Shown here: one piece after another, positions 42,125 to 54,737 of the stretch
Position numbering within the stretch: position 1 is the stretch's first letter
How the letters are laid out: each line of letters starts with the position of its first letter
Assembly: GCA_002392965.1 (NCBI GenBank)
Contig: DGIA01000039.1
Span: 47,395-111,394, forward strand
Reading direction: 5' to 3'
DNA length: 64,000 nt
Source of the DNA: Bacteroidales bacterium UBA3834
GTDB lineage: Bacteria; Bacteroidota; Bacteroidia; Bacteroidales; P3
The notes under the pieces: model-generated
What the model saw: the letters and a program-made list of their open reading frames with translations, nothing else
Told to the model about the DNA's origin: nothing
Databases searched by the model: none
Translations under genes and position numbers: made by a program

Positions 42125-42822
42125 AGAAAGCCCTCATCCTGATAGCGCTGATGCCCCTGATAGGCTGGGCGCAGAAACCCTTGCTCGACTCCACACAGAT
42201 GCCCGACGCCGTCCGTTTCCTGCCACCGCCACCCGACACCGCCAGCGCCGCCTTCCAATACGACCAGGCACAGTACCGCTGGGGCAAGGAGCAACGCAAC
42301 GACAGCACACGGCTGGCCATCGCCGTGGGCGACGCCATCTGGAGCATCGACAACATCTGCAAGATCTACAGCGGTGTGCTCGGCTTCGAGATATCGGAGC
42401 AGAACGCACCGGCCATCTACCGTATGCTCACCCTCGGCCTGCTCTCCACCGACCAGGCCGGCAAGCTGCCCAAGAGCCACTACATGCGCACTCGCCCCTA
42501 CGTCTTTTACAACGAACCCACCATCTACCCCGGCGATGAGAAATGGCTACGCACCAACGGTTCCTACCCCTCTGGCCACACCATCCTCGGTTGGAGTGCT
42601 GCCCTGCTGCTCACCGAGGTGGCACCCGACCACGCCGACACCATCCTCGCGCGTGGCTATATGTACGGCCAGAGCCGCGTGATAGCAGGCTACCACTGGC
42701 AGAGCGACGTCGATGCCGCGCGCCTTGTGGCTAGCGCCGCCGTCGCACGGCTGCACGCCGACAAGCGTTTCCTCAAGCTGATGAAGAAAGCACGCCGGGA
42801 ATACAAAAGACTCTCACGATGA
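42121..42822 (+). CDS. PAP2-family acid phosphatase
   Basis: 233 residues with a signal peptide (1-17). The three PAP2/class A acid phosphatase signatures occur in order: KSHYMRTRP (C1), YPSGHTILGW (C2, catalytic His) and SRVIAGYHWQSDVDAAR (C3, His nucleophile). It is likely a periplasmic phosphomonoesterase or lipid-phosphate phosphatase. It overlaps both neighbours by 4 bases. Confidence 0.9.
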   Translation: MKKALILIALMPLIGWAQKPLLDSTQMPDAVRFLPPPPDTASAAFQYDQAQYRWGKEQRNDSTRLAIAVGDAIWSIDNICKIYSGVLGFEISEQNAPAIYRMLTLGLLSTDQAGKLPKSHYMRTRPYVFYNEPTIYPGDEKWLRTNGSYPSGHTILGWSAALLLTEVAPDHADTILARGYMYGQSRVIAGYHWQSDVDAARLVASAAVARLHADKRFLKLMKKARREYKRLSR

Positions 42823-43377
42823 TAACCTCCTACAACACATACCGACAGTATGTTCACGCCGACATTGCCGCCCATGGACTGCAACGCGTCAGTCTCTACA
42901 ATTGGCTGCGTATCGACCAACTACGCTTCCAATTGCGACTTCGGCATCTGGAGTACCTCTCCAACTGTTGCCCCTGGCGCATCTTTTCCCGAACCCTGTT
43001 GGAGCTTTTGAACCATCATCTGGCGCTGAAGCTGGGATTCACCGTCCCCAAAAACGTCTTCGGGCCGGGCCTCTGCCTTGTGCACCGCGGCACCGTGGTC
43101 GTCAGCCCTCTGGCTCGCGTGGGGGCCAATTGCCGCATCCACCCCTCGACTTCCATCGGCGACTATAACGGAGCTCCCACTTTGGGCGACAACACGTATA
43201 TCGGCCCCGGCGCCAAACTCTACGGCCCCATCACCATCGGCAGCAATGTGGCCATCGGTGCCAACGCCGTAGTCAATAGTTCCTTCCCCGACAACTGCAC
43301 CATCGGCGGCATCCCCGCCCGTATCCTTTCCAGCACCGGCGCATTGGAACAGGATGTGTTTCCAAACACAATTATCA

Positions 43378-43385
<8 letters not shown>
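42819..43385 (+). CDS. Serine acetyltransferase-like hexapeptide-repeat transferase
   Basis: 188 residues: an N-terminal helical part (1-80) resembling CysE, then left-handed beta-helix repeats (VVVSPLARVGANCRIHPSTS; DNTYIGPGAKLYGPITIGSN) and a terminal IGGIPARIL. It may be serine O-acetyltransferase for cysteine synthesis or a capsule/LPS acetyltransferase; the surrounding genes do not decide. The start overlaps the PAP2 gene and the end overlaps the ABC-F start. Confidence 0.75.
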
Positions 43386-45177
<1,792 letters not shown>

Positions 45178-45198
45178 ATCTGTTCCGGAAACATTTTT

Positions 45199-45229
45199 TT
45201 TGCCATATTGGAAAAAATATGTAATTTTG
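45199..45229 (+). promoter_or_regulatory. Promoter of the small membrane protein gene
   Basis: TTTG at 45199-45202 and TAATTTTG at 45222-45229, 19 bases apart; ATG follows 39 bases later. Confidence 0.75.
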
Positions 45230-45268
45230 CATTTGTATTGAAGTATTAACACATAAAAAAAATAAAAA

Positions 45269-45910
45269 ATGAAAAAAACACTTTTCTTTATCGCTGTTGC
45301 AATGCTCTTTTGCACGGAAATGAAAGCACAGGACATGACCCTTGCCTTCAACACCCCATCGTCCTTCCAACTCAACCTTACTGAACAACCACAATCCGAC
45401 ATCAACAGTATCTATTCTCTCCCCATGCCTGCCTCTGACCTCGCTGTCAACAATAATTTCAACACCCAGCAATACGCTTCACAGAAAGGATGGGGCATCG
45501 CCTGCATTGTTGCCGGTGGTGTGACCCTGCTCGGCGGAGCCTCTGTCTGGCTGTTTGGCGGCATCTTCAACAAAGCCACCACAGAGATGAACAACATGAA
45601 TTCAACGGACCCGATGAATCCGACGGCCCAGCCAGACCCTGAGCTCCAACAAGCACAAAACATTGGAAGCGGCATCAAGACCGCCGGCATCATCGGCACT
45701 GCCACAGGTGCTGCCCTTGTGGGCACCGGCATCGTGTTGATAGCCACCGACAAAGGTTCGTCTCGTGGTCACCGCTCCAAACGTGGCCATCGCAGAAGCG
45801 GCAGAAGAAGATTCTCCGACAACATGCCCACCTACGAAGACCTCCAGCCCGACTGGGGACTTTGCCTCAACGTCAGCCCCACTTCCGCCGGCCTCTCTTT
45901 CTCCTTCTAA
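45269..45910 (+). CDS. Predicted membrane/exported protein, function unknown
   Basis: 213 residues. A signal peptide (1-20, ending MKAQ) is followed by a polar region, a hydrophobic segment at about 74-95 (GIACIVAGGVTLLGGASVWLF), a Met/Asn/Pro-rich loop, a second hydrophobic segment at about 135-158 (IKTAGIIGTATGAALVGTG) and a strongly basic stretch RGHRSKRGHRRSGRRR before a short beta-like end. No family is recognised. It has its own promoter and a bidirectional terminator, so it is probably monocistronic. Confidence 0.75.
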   Translation: MKKTLFFIAVAMLFCTEMKAQDMTLAFNTPSSFQLNLTEQPQSDINSIYSLPMPASDLAVNNNFNTQQYASQKGWGIACIVAGGVTLLGGASVWLFGGIFNKATTEMNNMNSTDPMNPTAQPDPELQQAQNIGSGIKTAGIIGTATGAALVGTGIVLIATDKGSSRGHRSKRGHRRSGRRRFSDNMPTYEDLQPDWGLCLNVSPTSAGLSFSF

Positions 45911-45952
45911 TCCATTCCCCAACAGAAAAGAATACAACAAAATCCCAATAAC

Positions 45953-45983
45953 AGAAAAGGCCCTGCGATGCAGGGCCTTTTCT
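45953..45983. terminator. Bidirectional terminator (small membrane protein / pruA)
   Basis: AGAAAAGGCCCTGC (45953-45966) pairs with GCAGGGCCTTTTCT (45970-45983) around GAT. The A and T tracts within the arms suit termination in both directions. Confidence 0.88.
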
Positions 45984-46000
45984 AATGATGAACCACCTCT

Positions 46001-47635
<1,635 letters not shown>

Positions 47636-47665
47636 GGTGTTTGATTATTAAAACTTTTCGGAGTG

Positions 47666-47673
47666 CAAATTTA
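47666..47673 (-). promoter_or_regulatory. Promoter -7 element for pruA
   Basis: The minus strand reads TAAATTTG, about 30 bases before the pruA ATG. Confidence 0.6.
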
Positions 47674-47730
47674 CACTTTTTTTCTCATTCCACCAAAAAA
47701 AAGTTTTCAACACCATTTTCACGGCGTCGG

Positions 47731-49311
47731 TCAGCGCAGCAACTCCAAGGCTTTCTGATAGCCGTCATCGACCTCACGCATCACCTTGTAGTAGTACTCG
47801 CTGCCGAAGAGGTCCTTGGCCACCTGCGCCTTGAGGAGCAAGTGCAGATAGTGGTCGCTATGGGCCGTCCGTTCGGGTTCGGCAGCCTCTTTCTCCTCAT
47901 CGCGGACCACCCCCTTTTCGAGGGCGGCGGCGGCCAGCAAGCTGTCGAGGCCGAAGGAGTCGTAGTTACGAAGATAGGTCTCAAAATCCGCAACCACAGC
48001 ATCTTTCCGGTGTTGGTCGGCCCATTGCAGCGGAAAACTGTTGAGCAGGCCTTTGCCGCGCAGCGAGATGAAATAGTCGGTCAGCCGCATGGTGTCCATC
48101 GGCACAAACACATCGGGCATGATGCCGCCGCCGCCATGGACGATGCGGCCGCCAAAGGTCTTATAAACCACCGTGTCGGTGAAGCGGATGGAGTCGGCAT
48201 TGACCAGTTCGCCATGCTTGTAGCGGTTGTTGACATCCTGATGGTAGGCGGCATCGCCCTGGTCATACGAGCGCTGGATGCAACGTCCCGAGGGGGTATA
48301 GTAGCGAGCCGTGGTGAGCCGTACCTGACCACCGTCCTCCAGCGGGAACATGCGCTGCACCAGTCCTTTGCCGAAGGAACGACGACCCACCAGCGTGCCG
48401 CGGTCCCAATCCTGTACCGCACCGCTGACAATCTCGCTGGCCGAAGCCGAACCCTCGTCGATGAGCACCACCAGACGGCCTTTCCGCCACACTCCGCGAC
48501 CCGTGGCCCTGTAATTCTGCCGCGGTGTGCGACGGCCTTCCTGATAGACCACCAGCTGCCCGCGCTCAAGGAACTCATTGCCCATGCCGTAGGCGATGTC
48601 CAGATACCCGCCGGCATTGCCCCGCAAATCGAGCATCAAAGCCGTCATTCCCTGCTTCTTGAGTGCTTTCACCGCCTTCTCGAACTCCTGCACCGAGGTG
48701 CGGGCGAACCGGATGAGACGGATGTAGCCCACCGAATCGTTGGCCATGAAGTAGGTGTCGATGCTATAGATGGGTATCTTGTCGCGTACAATGTGGAAAT
48801 TATACACCGTTCCCTGACGCAATATATCGACCACCACGACGGTACCTTTCTTGCCACGCAGATGCCTGAATACGAAGTCGTTCTTGGCGCTGTCGCCCGT
48901 GGCGTTGATGCCGTCGATACTTATTATCTTGTCGCCGAGCATGATGCCCACCTTCTCGCTGGGACCGCCTTCGATGACCTGCTGCACCACGATGGTGTCG
49001 CTCACAATCTGGAACGCCACGCCTATTCCTTCAAAATTGCCCTGCAGGCCTTCGTTGGCACGCTGCACATCCTTGGCCGGGATGTAGGTGCTGTGGGGGT
49101 CGAGGGCCTTGAGCATGGCCTTGATGGCCTCGGTGCTCATCTTCTCCATATCCGGCCCATCCACATAATTGCCGTCGATAAGACGCATCATCTCACTCAC
49201 TTTCAGCTCTCCGGCGCTGGCGGTATCGGGTATATAGGGTTTCTGGGCGGAGGCAGCCGAAACCACAGACAGAACAATGACAAAAGAAAGAATGGTTTTG
49301 ATAGACTTCAC
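47731..49311 (-). CDS. S41-family C-terminal processing protease
   Basis: 526 residues with a signal peptide (ending near ASAQ). A PDZ domain (about 75-165, IGVAFQIVSDTIVV...GIMLGDKIISIDG) precedes the S41 protease core: LRGNAGGYLDIAYGM, the catalytic Ser in LIDEGSASASEIVSGA and the Lys in GRRSFGKGLVQ. It likely trims or degrades periplasmic proteins. It follows aguA after 39 bases and may be expressed with it, though the functions appear unrelated. Confidence 0.93.
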   Translation of the reverse strand: MKSIKTILSFVIVLSVVSAASAQKPYIPDTASAGELKVSEMMRLIDGNYVDGPDMEKMSTEAIKAMLKALDPHSTYIPAKDVQRANEGLQGNFEGIGVAFQIVSDTIVVQQVIEGGPSEKVGIMLGDKIISIDGINATGDSAKNDFVFRHLRGKKGTVVVVDILRQGTVYNFHIVRDKIPIYSIDTYFMANDSVGYIRLIRFARTSVQEFEKAVKALKKQGMTALMLDLRGNAGGYLDIAYGMGNEFLERGQLVVYQEGRRTPRQNYRATGRGVWRKGRLVVLIDEGSASASEIVSGAVQDWDRGTLVGRRSFGKGLVQRMFPLEDGGQVRLTTARYYTPSGRCIQRSYDQGDAAYHQDVNNRYKHGELVNADSIRFTDTVVYKTFGGRIVHGGGGIMPDVFVPMDTMRLTDYFISLRGKGLLNSFPLQWADQHRKDAVVADFETYLRNYDSFGLDSLLAAAALEKGVVRDEEKEAAEPERTAHSDHYLHLLLKAQVAKDLFGSEYYYKVMREVDDGYQKALELLR

Positions 49312-49350
49312 GTTCTCAATATCTTTATTTTACTCCAAACAATTAACACA

Positions 49351-50397
49351 TCACTCACCGGCGGCCGGCATCTGCTGGCTGAGGCAATGGAAAGAGCCAA
49401 GCCCCCAGATGATGTCGGTAGAGTCGATGCCCACCACCTCACGTTCGGGGAAGCAGGCCTCGAGAATGTAAGCAGCCTCATTATCAGTGAGACAGCGATA
49501 GGTGGGGAATATCACCTTGCCGTTGGCCAGGTAGAAGTTGGCATAGCTAGCCGGCAGACGTTGGCCGTCGTAAAACACCACATCGGGCATCGGCAGTTCC
49601 ACCACGTTGGGCTGCTTGCCGTTGGCCAGCCGGCAGCGGTTCAGCATCTTCAGGTTCTTTTGCAAAGGCTCGTAGTTCTCGTCCCACACATCCTCCTCCA
49701 CAGCGGTGATGATGGTGTCCTCGTTGATGAAACGGCTCAGGTCATCGATATGTCCGTCGGTATCGTCGCCCACGATCCCTTCGCCCAACCAGATGATATT
49801 ATCCACACCGTAATAGCCTCGCAGATAACCCTCTATCATATCTTGGTTCAAGTGGGGGTTTCGGTTGGGATTGAGCAGGCAGGAGGTGGTGGTCAGCAGG
49901 TCGCCGCAGCCATTCACCTCGATGCTTCCACCCTCCATGACAATGCCGGGAGAGAACATCTCCACCTCGGGCATCAGGTCGTGGATACGGACAGGCACTT
50001 CGGTATCAAGCTCATACGGATATTTCCCGCCCCAGGCATTGTGGTTCCAGTTCACCATGGCACGGCGGCCGGGATGGTTACGGTTGAGCAGGAAAGCAGG
50101 ACCGTGGTCACGGCACCAGGCGTCGTTGCTTGGAATTATATGCAGGCTGATATTCTGCATATTGACATCTATATTCTCAAGTTCCGCTTTAACATGCAAA
50201 AGCATCTGCTCATCATCCACATTGATGTGCACACGCTCACCCTCGGCCAGCATCTTGACGAAGAGATGGTAGGAAGGATAGATGGTCTCTATCTTTCCCG
50301 GCCACGAATCGGGATTCTTCGGATAGGTGAGCCAGGTGGCCTCGTGACGTGCCCATTCGGCGGGCATGTAGTAACCTAATTCCTTCGGGGTAATCAT
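49351..50397 (-). CDS. aguA: Agmatine deiminase
   Basis: Started at ATG 50395-50397 (MITPKELGYYMPAEW) the protein has 348 residues; the longer frame overlaps aguB. It converts agmatine to N-carbamoylputrescine. The guanidine-group-modifying fold shows AWCRDHGPAF, a GGSIEVNG segment, GDDTDGHIDDLSRF with the catalytic His/Asp, and the catalytic Cys in GSFHCLSQQMP near the C-terminus. It lies 13 bases after aguB. Confidence 0.95.
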   Translation of the reverse strand: MITPKELGYYMPAEWARHEATWLTYPKNPDSWPGKIETIYPSYHLFVKMLAEGERVHINVDDEQMLLHVKAELENIDVNMQNISLHIIPSNDAWCRDHGPAFLLNRNHPGRRAMVNWNHNAWGGKYPYELDTEVPVRIHDLMPEVEMFSPGIVMEGGSIEVNGCGDLLTTTSCLLNPNRNPHLNQDMIEGYLRGYYGVDNIIWLGEGIVGDDTDGHIDDLSRFINEDTIITAVEEDVWDENYEPLQKNLKMLNRCRLANGKQPNVVELPMPDVVFYDGQRLPASYANFYLANGKVIFPTYRCLTDNEAAYILEACFPEREVVGIDSTDIIWGLGSFHCLSQQMPAAGE

Positions 50398-50410
50398 CTT
50401 TGATGGTCTT

Positions 50411-51277
50411 TCAGTCGATAAAACGTTTGGTAATGTCGCCATAGGAGTCGATGCGACGGTCGCGCAGGTAGGGCCAATGCCGGCGGTAATGGTCGGTCTC
50501 GTCGAGGTCAAGAGCCTGGATATGTGTCGCTTCGTCATAGTGGGGAGCCTGATAGAGCACCCGTCCGAAGGCGTTGGTGATGAAGCTTCCGCCCCAGAAC
50601 TGCATGCCGCCCTCGCGGCCGGTGCGGTTCACGCTCACCACCGGCACCCCGTTGGCCACAGCATGGCCGCGTTGGATGGTTTGCCAGGCGGCATACTGCT
50701 CGCGGTTGTCGTGCTCCTTCTGGCGCACGTCCCAGCCGATGGCCGTGGGGAAGAAAAGTATCTGTGCGCCTTTGAGGGCCGTGATGCGGGCGGCTTCGGG
50801 ATACCATTGGTCCCAGCAGATGAGCACACCCACGGTGGCGAACTTGGTTTTGAACACTTTATAGCCCATATCGCCCGGGGTGAAGTAGAACTTCTCATAG
50901 TAGCCGGGGTCGTCGGGAATGTGCATCTTGCGGTACTTGCCGAGATACGAGCCGTCGGCGTCGATGACGGCCGTGGTGTTGTGATACAGCCCCTCGGCAC
51001 GCTTCTCGAACATCGAGCAAATCAGCACCACACCCAGCTCCTTGGCCAAGGCCATAAAATGCCGGGTGGTGGGACCCTCCGGTATCGGCTCGGCCAACTT
51101 GAAGTTCTCGTAGCGCTCCTCGTCGCAGAAATAGAGCGACGCAAAAAGCTCCTGCAAGCAGATGATCTGGGCGCCGCCGGCAGCCAGCTCTCGAACCTTA
51201 TCTGTGTATCGCTCAATATTTTGAGCCTTATCCTCAACGCAGCTCATCTGCGCGATTCCCACTTTCACTTTGTTCAT
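50411..51277 (-). CDS. aguB: N-carbamoylputrescine amidase
   Basis: 288 residues from ATG 51275-51277 (MNKVKVGIAQM). The nitrilase-fold triad is visible: Glu in ICLQELFAS, Lys in YRKMHIPDD and Cys in GVLICWDQWYPEAAR. The enzyme hydrolyses N-carbamoylputrescine to putrescine; with aguA directly downstream this completes the agmatine-to-putrescine route. Promoter at 51299-51306. Confidence 0.95.
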   Translation of the reverse strand: MNKVKVGIAQMSCVEDKAQNIERYTDKVRELAAGGAQIICLQELFASLYFCDEERYENFKLAEPIPEGPTTRHFMALAKELGVVLICSMFEKRAEGLYHNTTAVIDADGSYLGKYRKMHIPDDPGYYEKFYFTPGDMGYKVFKTKFATVGVLICWDQWYPEAARITALKGAQILFFPTAIGWDVRQKEHDNREQYAAWQTIQRGHAVANGVPVVSVNRTGREGGMQFWGGSFITNAFGRVLYQAPHYDEATHIQALDLDETDHYRRHWPYLRDRRIDSYGDITKRFID

Positions 51278-51298
51278 TTCACAGAAAATTTGGAAGTG

Positions 51299-51306
51299 CA
51301 AAAATA
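51299..51306 (-). promoter_or_regulatory. Promoter -7 element for aguB-aguA
   Basis: The minus strand reads TATTTTTG, 22 bases before the aguB ATG. Confidence 0.6.
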
Positions 51307-51430
51307 CAAAAAAATTTCCAATTGACACATTTCTGCATCAACTTTTCCACCCTTTCCTCCCTTTGCCCGCACTCCAACGCCCCCACCCCATTCCGGGAAA
51401 GCCACAAAGCCACCACCGGGCCACTACCCG

Positions 51431-51580
51431 GTTAGTACCAAGGCACCACTAAGGCACCACTAAGGTTCTACTAAGGTTGCACTAAGGTTCTCCTAAGGTT
51501 GATACCAGGTATGTAGTACCAAGGCAGTACTAAGGCAGTACTAAGGCAATACCAAGTCAATACTAAGTCAATACTAGGGC
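51431..51580. repeat. Long intergenic 11-bp repeat array (CTAAGG family)
   Basis: This is the longest array, filling much of the 449-base spacer between aguB and the polyprenyl synthase gene. AGG cores start at 51441, 51452, 51463, 51474, 51485, 51496 and 51507 (11-base steps), then after a 15-base step at 51522, 51533 and 51544, with AGT cores continuing in phase at 51555 and 51566. Units read like CTAAGGTTCTA, CTAAGGCAGTA and CTAAGTCAATA. The rest of the spacer holds the aguB promoter and an AT-rich leader before the synthase; no ORF or tRNA is seen. Confidence 0.85.
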
Positions 51581-51726
51581 AGAGGGGATTATCTACTAAG
51601 AATCAGCCGATTACAAGGAATAAAAATAGTTTACTTATTAAAAACCAGCACTTTGCAGCCTCAAAAAGGTCGATGCACAATAAAAACGGGAAGGTCGCGT
51701 TATGGGGGAATCAATACATATTTAAT

Positions 51727-52710
51727 ATGGCACACACCCTGAACGACTATCTGCGGGAGGTGGAGACCCTCTTCAAGGAGGAACGCTTCATCTTCGACCC
51801 CAAGGAGCTCTACGAACCCATCGACTACACGCTGCGCCTCGGCGGCAAACGCATCCGCCCCACCCTGCTGCTGGCGGCCAACGCCCTCTTCGGCGGCCGG
51901 GAGGAGGAGGTGCGCGGCGCCGCCCTCGGCATCGAGACCTTCCACAACTTCACCCTGCTGCACGACGACCTGATGGATCGCTCGCCCCTGCGGCGCGGAC
52001 AGCCGACGGTCTATACCAAGTGGGGCGACAACACGGCGGTGCTGAGCGGCGACACGATGTTCGCCCTGGCGTGGCGCTACTTCCTGCGGCAGCCGACGCC
52101 CCGGCTGAGGGAGATACTCAACTGCTTCAACGAGACGGCCATCGAGGTGTGCGAAGGGCAGCAGAAGGACATGAACTTCGAGAAGCGGGCCATCGGCGAC
52201 GTGAGCCTTGAGGAATATATGGACATGATACGCCAGAAGACGGCGGTGCTGCTGGCCGGAGCGCTGAAAATCGGCGCCTTGTATGCCGGCGCCCCCGACG
52301 GCGAGATCGAGAAGCTGTACGCCTTCGGCCTTCACCTCGGCCTCGCCTTCCAGCTGCAGGACGACCTGCTCGACGGCTACGGCGACACAGCGGTCTTCGG
52401 CAAGAAGACCGGCCAGGACATACGCGACCTGAAGAAGAACTACCTTGTGCTGAGGGCGTTGCAGCTGAGCAGCAGGCAGCAGGCCGACGAGCTGACGCGC
52501 CTGTTCGGCGACGCGGCCCTCGACGAGGACGAGCGTGTGGTGCGCGTGATGGCGCTCTACGACGCCATCGGGCTCAAACCCAGCGTCGAAGAGGCTATCG
52601 GTGAGGAATTCAGGGCCGCCGGGGAATGCCTCGGCCGCATCGACGCCGACGAGACCCTGAAAGCCCCGTTGCGCGAGCTGACAGCCACTCTGGTAGGAAG
52701 AAAAAAATAA
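51727..52710 (+). CDS. Polyprenyl diphosphate synthase
   Basis: Started at ATG 51727 (MAHTLND) it has 327 residues; the track upstream lacks family sequence. The two Asp-rich motifs that bind Mg-diphosphate are LLHDDLMDRSPLRRG near 80 and LQDDLLDGYGD near 212, with GGKRIRP near 43. Trans-isoprenyl synthases of this type make farnesyl, geranylgeranyl or longer diphosphates; product length cannot be read reliably. A weak promoter-like ACTTTG lies near 51650. Codon usage is strongly GC-rich. Confidence 0.92.
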   Translation: MAHTLNDYLREVETLFKEERFIFDPKELYEPIDYTLRLGGKRIRPTLLLAANALFGGREEEVRGAALGIETFHNFTLLHDDLMDRSPLRRGQPTVYTKWGDNTAVLSGDTMFALAWRYFLRQPTPRLREILNCFNETAIEVCEGQQKDMNFEKRAIGDVSLEEYMDMIRQKTAVLLAGALKIGALYAGAPDGEIEKLYAFGLHLGLAFQLQDDLLDGYGDTAVFGKKTGQDIRDLKKNYLVLRALQLSSRQQADELTRLFGDAALDEDERVVRVMALYDAIGLKPSVEEAIGEEFRAAGECLGRIDADETLKAPLRELTATLVGRKK

Positions 52711-52716
52711 CTTTTT

Positions 52717-52748
52717 TTTGGCCGGATTAGAAAAAAGGTGTATATTTG
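52717..52748 (+). promoter_or_regulatory. Promoter of the exbB operon
   Basis: TTTG at 52717-52720 and TATATTTG at 52741-52748 are 20 bases apart; the ATG follows 63 bases later. Confidence 0.78.
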
Positions 52749-52811
52749 CACTACAAACCATCAAAGGGAAATTATAATCATTAAATTAATAATCAACACA
52801 CTAACAACATC

Positions 52812-53621
52812 ATGAAAAAAGTTTTTGCTTTGATGTCAATAGTCGGACTGTTGACATTTGCCAACTTCAATGACGTGAAGGCACAGGATCAACCCGCTGC
52901 CGAAGCTACAGAACAGGTTGCCGAGGCCACCGACCAGGTTGCCGAAGAGGCCGCTCCCGTCGAGGAAGCCGCAGCTCCTGCCGACGACACCAAGTCGTTC
53001 CACCAGATGCTGAAAGAGAAGTACATCCAGGGTGGTGCCGGGTGGATGACCCCCGTGCTCCTCTGCTTGATTTTCGGCATGGCCCTCATCATCGAGCGCA
53101 TCCTCTACCTGAACATGGCCACCACCAACGTCAAGAAACTGCTTGACGGCATCGAGGACAAGGCCAAGACCAACGACTGGAAAGGCGCCCGCGAGCTCTG
53201 CGCCAACACCCGCGGCCCCGTGGCCAGCATCTTCGTGCAGGGTCTCGACCGTATCGACCAGGGTTTGGAGAACGTGGAAAAGGCTGTCACCAGCTACGGT
53301 GGCGTGCAGATGGCCCGTCTGGAGAACAACATGACCTGGATCGGTCTGTTCATCGCCCTGGCCCCCTCGTTCGGATTCCTCGGCACTGTGGTCGGCATGG
53401 TGCAGGCCTTCGATGACATCGAGACCGCCGGTGATATCAGCCCGACCGTCGTGGCCGGTGGTATGAAAGTGGCTCTGTTGACGACCATCTTCGGTCTGAT
53501 CACCGCCATCATCCTCCAGATTTTCTACAACTACATCCTCACCAAGATTGAGAGCCTCGTTGACCAGATGGAAGACGGCAGCATCAGCTTCATGGACATC
53601 CTCGTGAAGTACCACAAATAA
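52812..53621 (+). CDS. exbB: ExbB/TolQ-family proton channel subunit
   Basis: 269 residues. A signal-like N-terminus (1-24) and an Ala/Glu-rich acidic segment (25-60) precede the MotA/TolQ/ExbB region: a helix at about 75-97 (MTPVLLCLIFGMALIIERI), a cytoplasmic domain, then IALAPSFGFLGTVVGMVQAF and a final helix VALLTTIFGLITAIILQIFYN. It energises TonB-dependent transport with ExbD. It is first in an operon of four genes with no tonB nearby. Confidence 0.93.
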   Translation: MKKVFALMSIVGLLTFANFNDVKAQDQPAAEATEQVAEATDQVAEEAAPVEEAAAPADDTKSFHQMLKEKYIQGGAGWMTPVLLCLIFGMALIIERILYLNMATTNVKKLLDGIEDKAKTNDWKGARELCANTRGPVASIFVQGLDRIDQGLENVEKAVTSYGGVQMARLENNMTWIGLFIALAPSFGFLGTVVGMVQAFDDIETAGDISPTVVAGGMKVALLTTIFGLITAIILQIFYNYILTKIESLVDQMEDGSISFMDILVKYHK

Positions 53622-53687
53622 TTGCTTTCTCTTTTGAACGGGAAACGTCAAACGTTAAACACTAAAAAAACTAAAAGAGAAAACATT

Positions 53688-54158
53688 ATGAAAGAGAAAA
53701 CCGATAAACTCATCACCCTGTTGGGATTGGGCATCGCCGTGGTCTGCACCGTGCTGACCATCGTGTTTGCCATGAACAACGGCGATGTGAAGGAGCTTTC
53801 GGCAGTACGAGCCAACGGGTTGTTCGACGCAACCTACTGGATACTCGTCTGCTTTGTGGTTCTTTCCATTGCCGCCATCGTTTTCTTCCTGGTGGTCAAG
53901 CTGGCCAACCGCTTCAAAGAGGAGCCCGGCTACCTGAAGAAGTTTCTGGTTCTGGTCGGCATAGTGGTCGCCGTGCTGGTTGTCAGCTACCTGCTGTCGA
54001 AAGGCAACGACGTGACCCCGGCCCTCATGGAGAAGAACGACATTAACGAGCAAACCTCGAAGCTCATCGGAGCCGCGTGCTGGATGGTCTATATTCTGGT
54101 CATCGGAGCCGCCGCGTCGATTCTTTACACCGAGATTGCCAAACTCTTTAAAAAGTAA
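53688..54158 (+). CDS. Small four-helix membrane protein in the exb operon
   Basis: 156 residues from ATG 53688 (MKEKTDK). Four hydrophobic segments are readable: about 8-28 (ITLLGLGIAVVCTVLTIVFA), 45-68, 81-99 (FLVLVGIVVAVLVVSYLL) and 127-150. No family is recognised. It lies between exbB and the first exbD, ending six bases before the latter, so it may be an accessory component of the proton channel in this lineage. Confidence 0.8.
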   Translation: MKEKTDKLITLLGLGIAVVCTVLTIVFAMNNGDVKELSAVRANGLFDATYWILVCFVVLSIAAIVFFLVVKLANRFKEEPGYLKKFLVLVGIVVAVLVVSYLLSKGNDVTPALMEKNDINEQTSKLIGAACWMVYILVIGAAASILYTEIAKLFKK

Positions 54159-54164
54159 AACATC

Positions 54165-54734
54165 ATGGCAAGAAAAACTCCCGGACTCAACACAAGCGCC
54201 ATGTCCGACATCTCGTTCCTGCTGCTGGCCTTCTTCCTGATGGTGAGCAACATCAACAGCGATATGGGCATTGCGCGCCGACTGCCGCCTCCCCTGCCGG
54301 AGAACGTGGATCCGCCTGAGGTTCGTGAGCGCAACATCTTCACCGTGCTGGTCAACAAGGACGACCGGTTGCTGTTGAACAACCAATACGGCCGTATCGA
54401 AGATCTGAAGGACCGTGCGAAGGAATTCCTCGGCAACCCCAACAATCTTCCCAATCTGCCCGAAAAGGTTTCCACCGAGATCCCCGGCCTCGGCACCTAC
54501 GAGATGTCGAAGGGCGTCATCTCCCTGCGTAACGACCGCGGTACATCGTACGATATGTACCTCCAGGTGCAGAACGAGTTGACCGCCGCCATCAACGAGA
54601 TGCGCGACGAACTCTCCACCACCCGCTTCGGCAAGAAGTACGCCGACTTGAACAAAGAACAACACAAAGCCGTCGAGACCGCCATCCCCATGGCCATCTC
54701 GGAGGCCGAACCGTCAAAGATAGGAGGAAAATAA
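54165..54734 (+). CDS. exbD: ExbD/TolR-family subunit (first copy)
   Basis: 189 residues. One membrane helix near residues 14-30 contains the conserved Asp (MSDISFLLLAFFLMV), followed by a periplasmic region with PPPLPE and a C-terminal helical tail longer than in classic ExbD (about 140). It is followed after three bases by a second exbD. Confidence 0.92.
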   Translation: MARKTPGLNTSAMSDISFLLLAFFLMVSNINSDMGIARRLPPPLPENVDPPEVRERNIFTVLVNKDDRLLLNNQYGRIEDLKDRAKEFLGNPNNLPNLPEKVSTEIPGLGTYEMSKGVISLRNDRGTSYDMYLQVQNELTAAINEMRDELSTTRFGKKYADLNKEQHKAVETAIPMAISEAEPSKIGGK

Positions 54735-54737
54735 GCT

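Noticed and set aside
47641..50379. Plus-strand ORF of 912 codons opposite the S41 protease and aguA
   Set aside because: Both minus-strand genes have complete catalytic motifs; the antisense frame is His/Gln/Val-rich shadow sequence.
51431..51580. CRISPR array
   Set aside because: Units are 11 bases with no constant repeat plus unique spacer pattern, and no cas genes are nearby.
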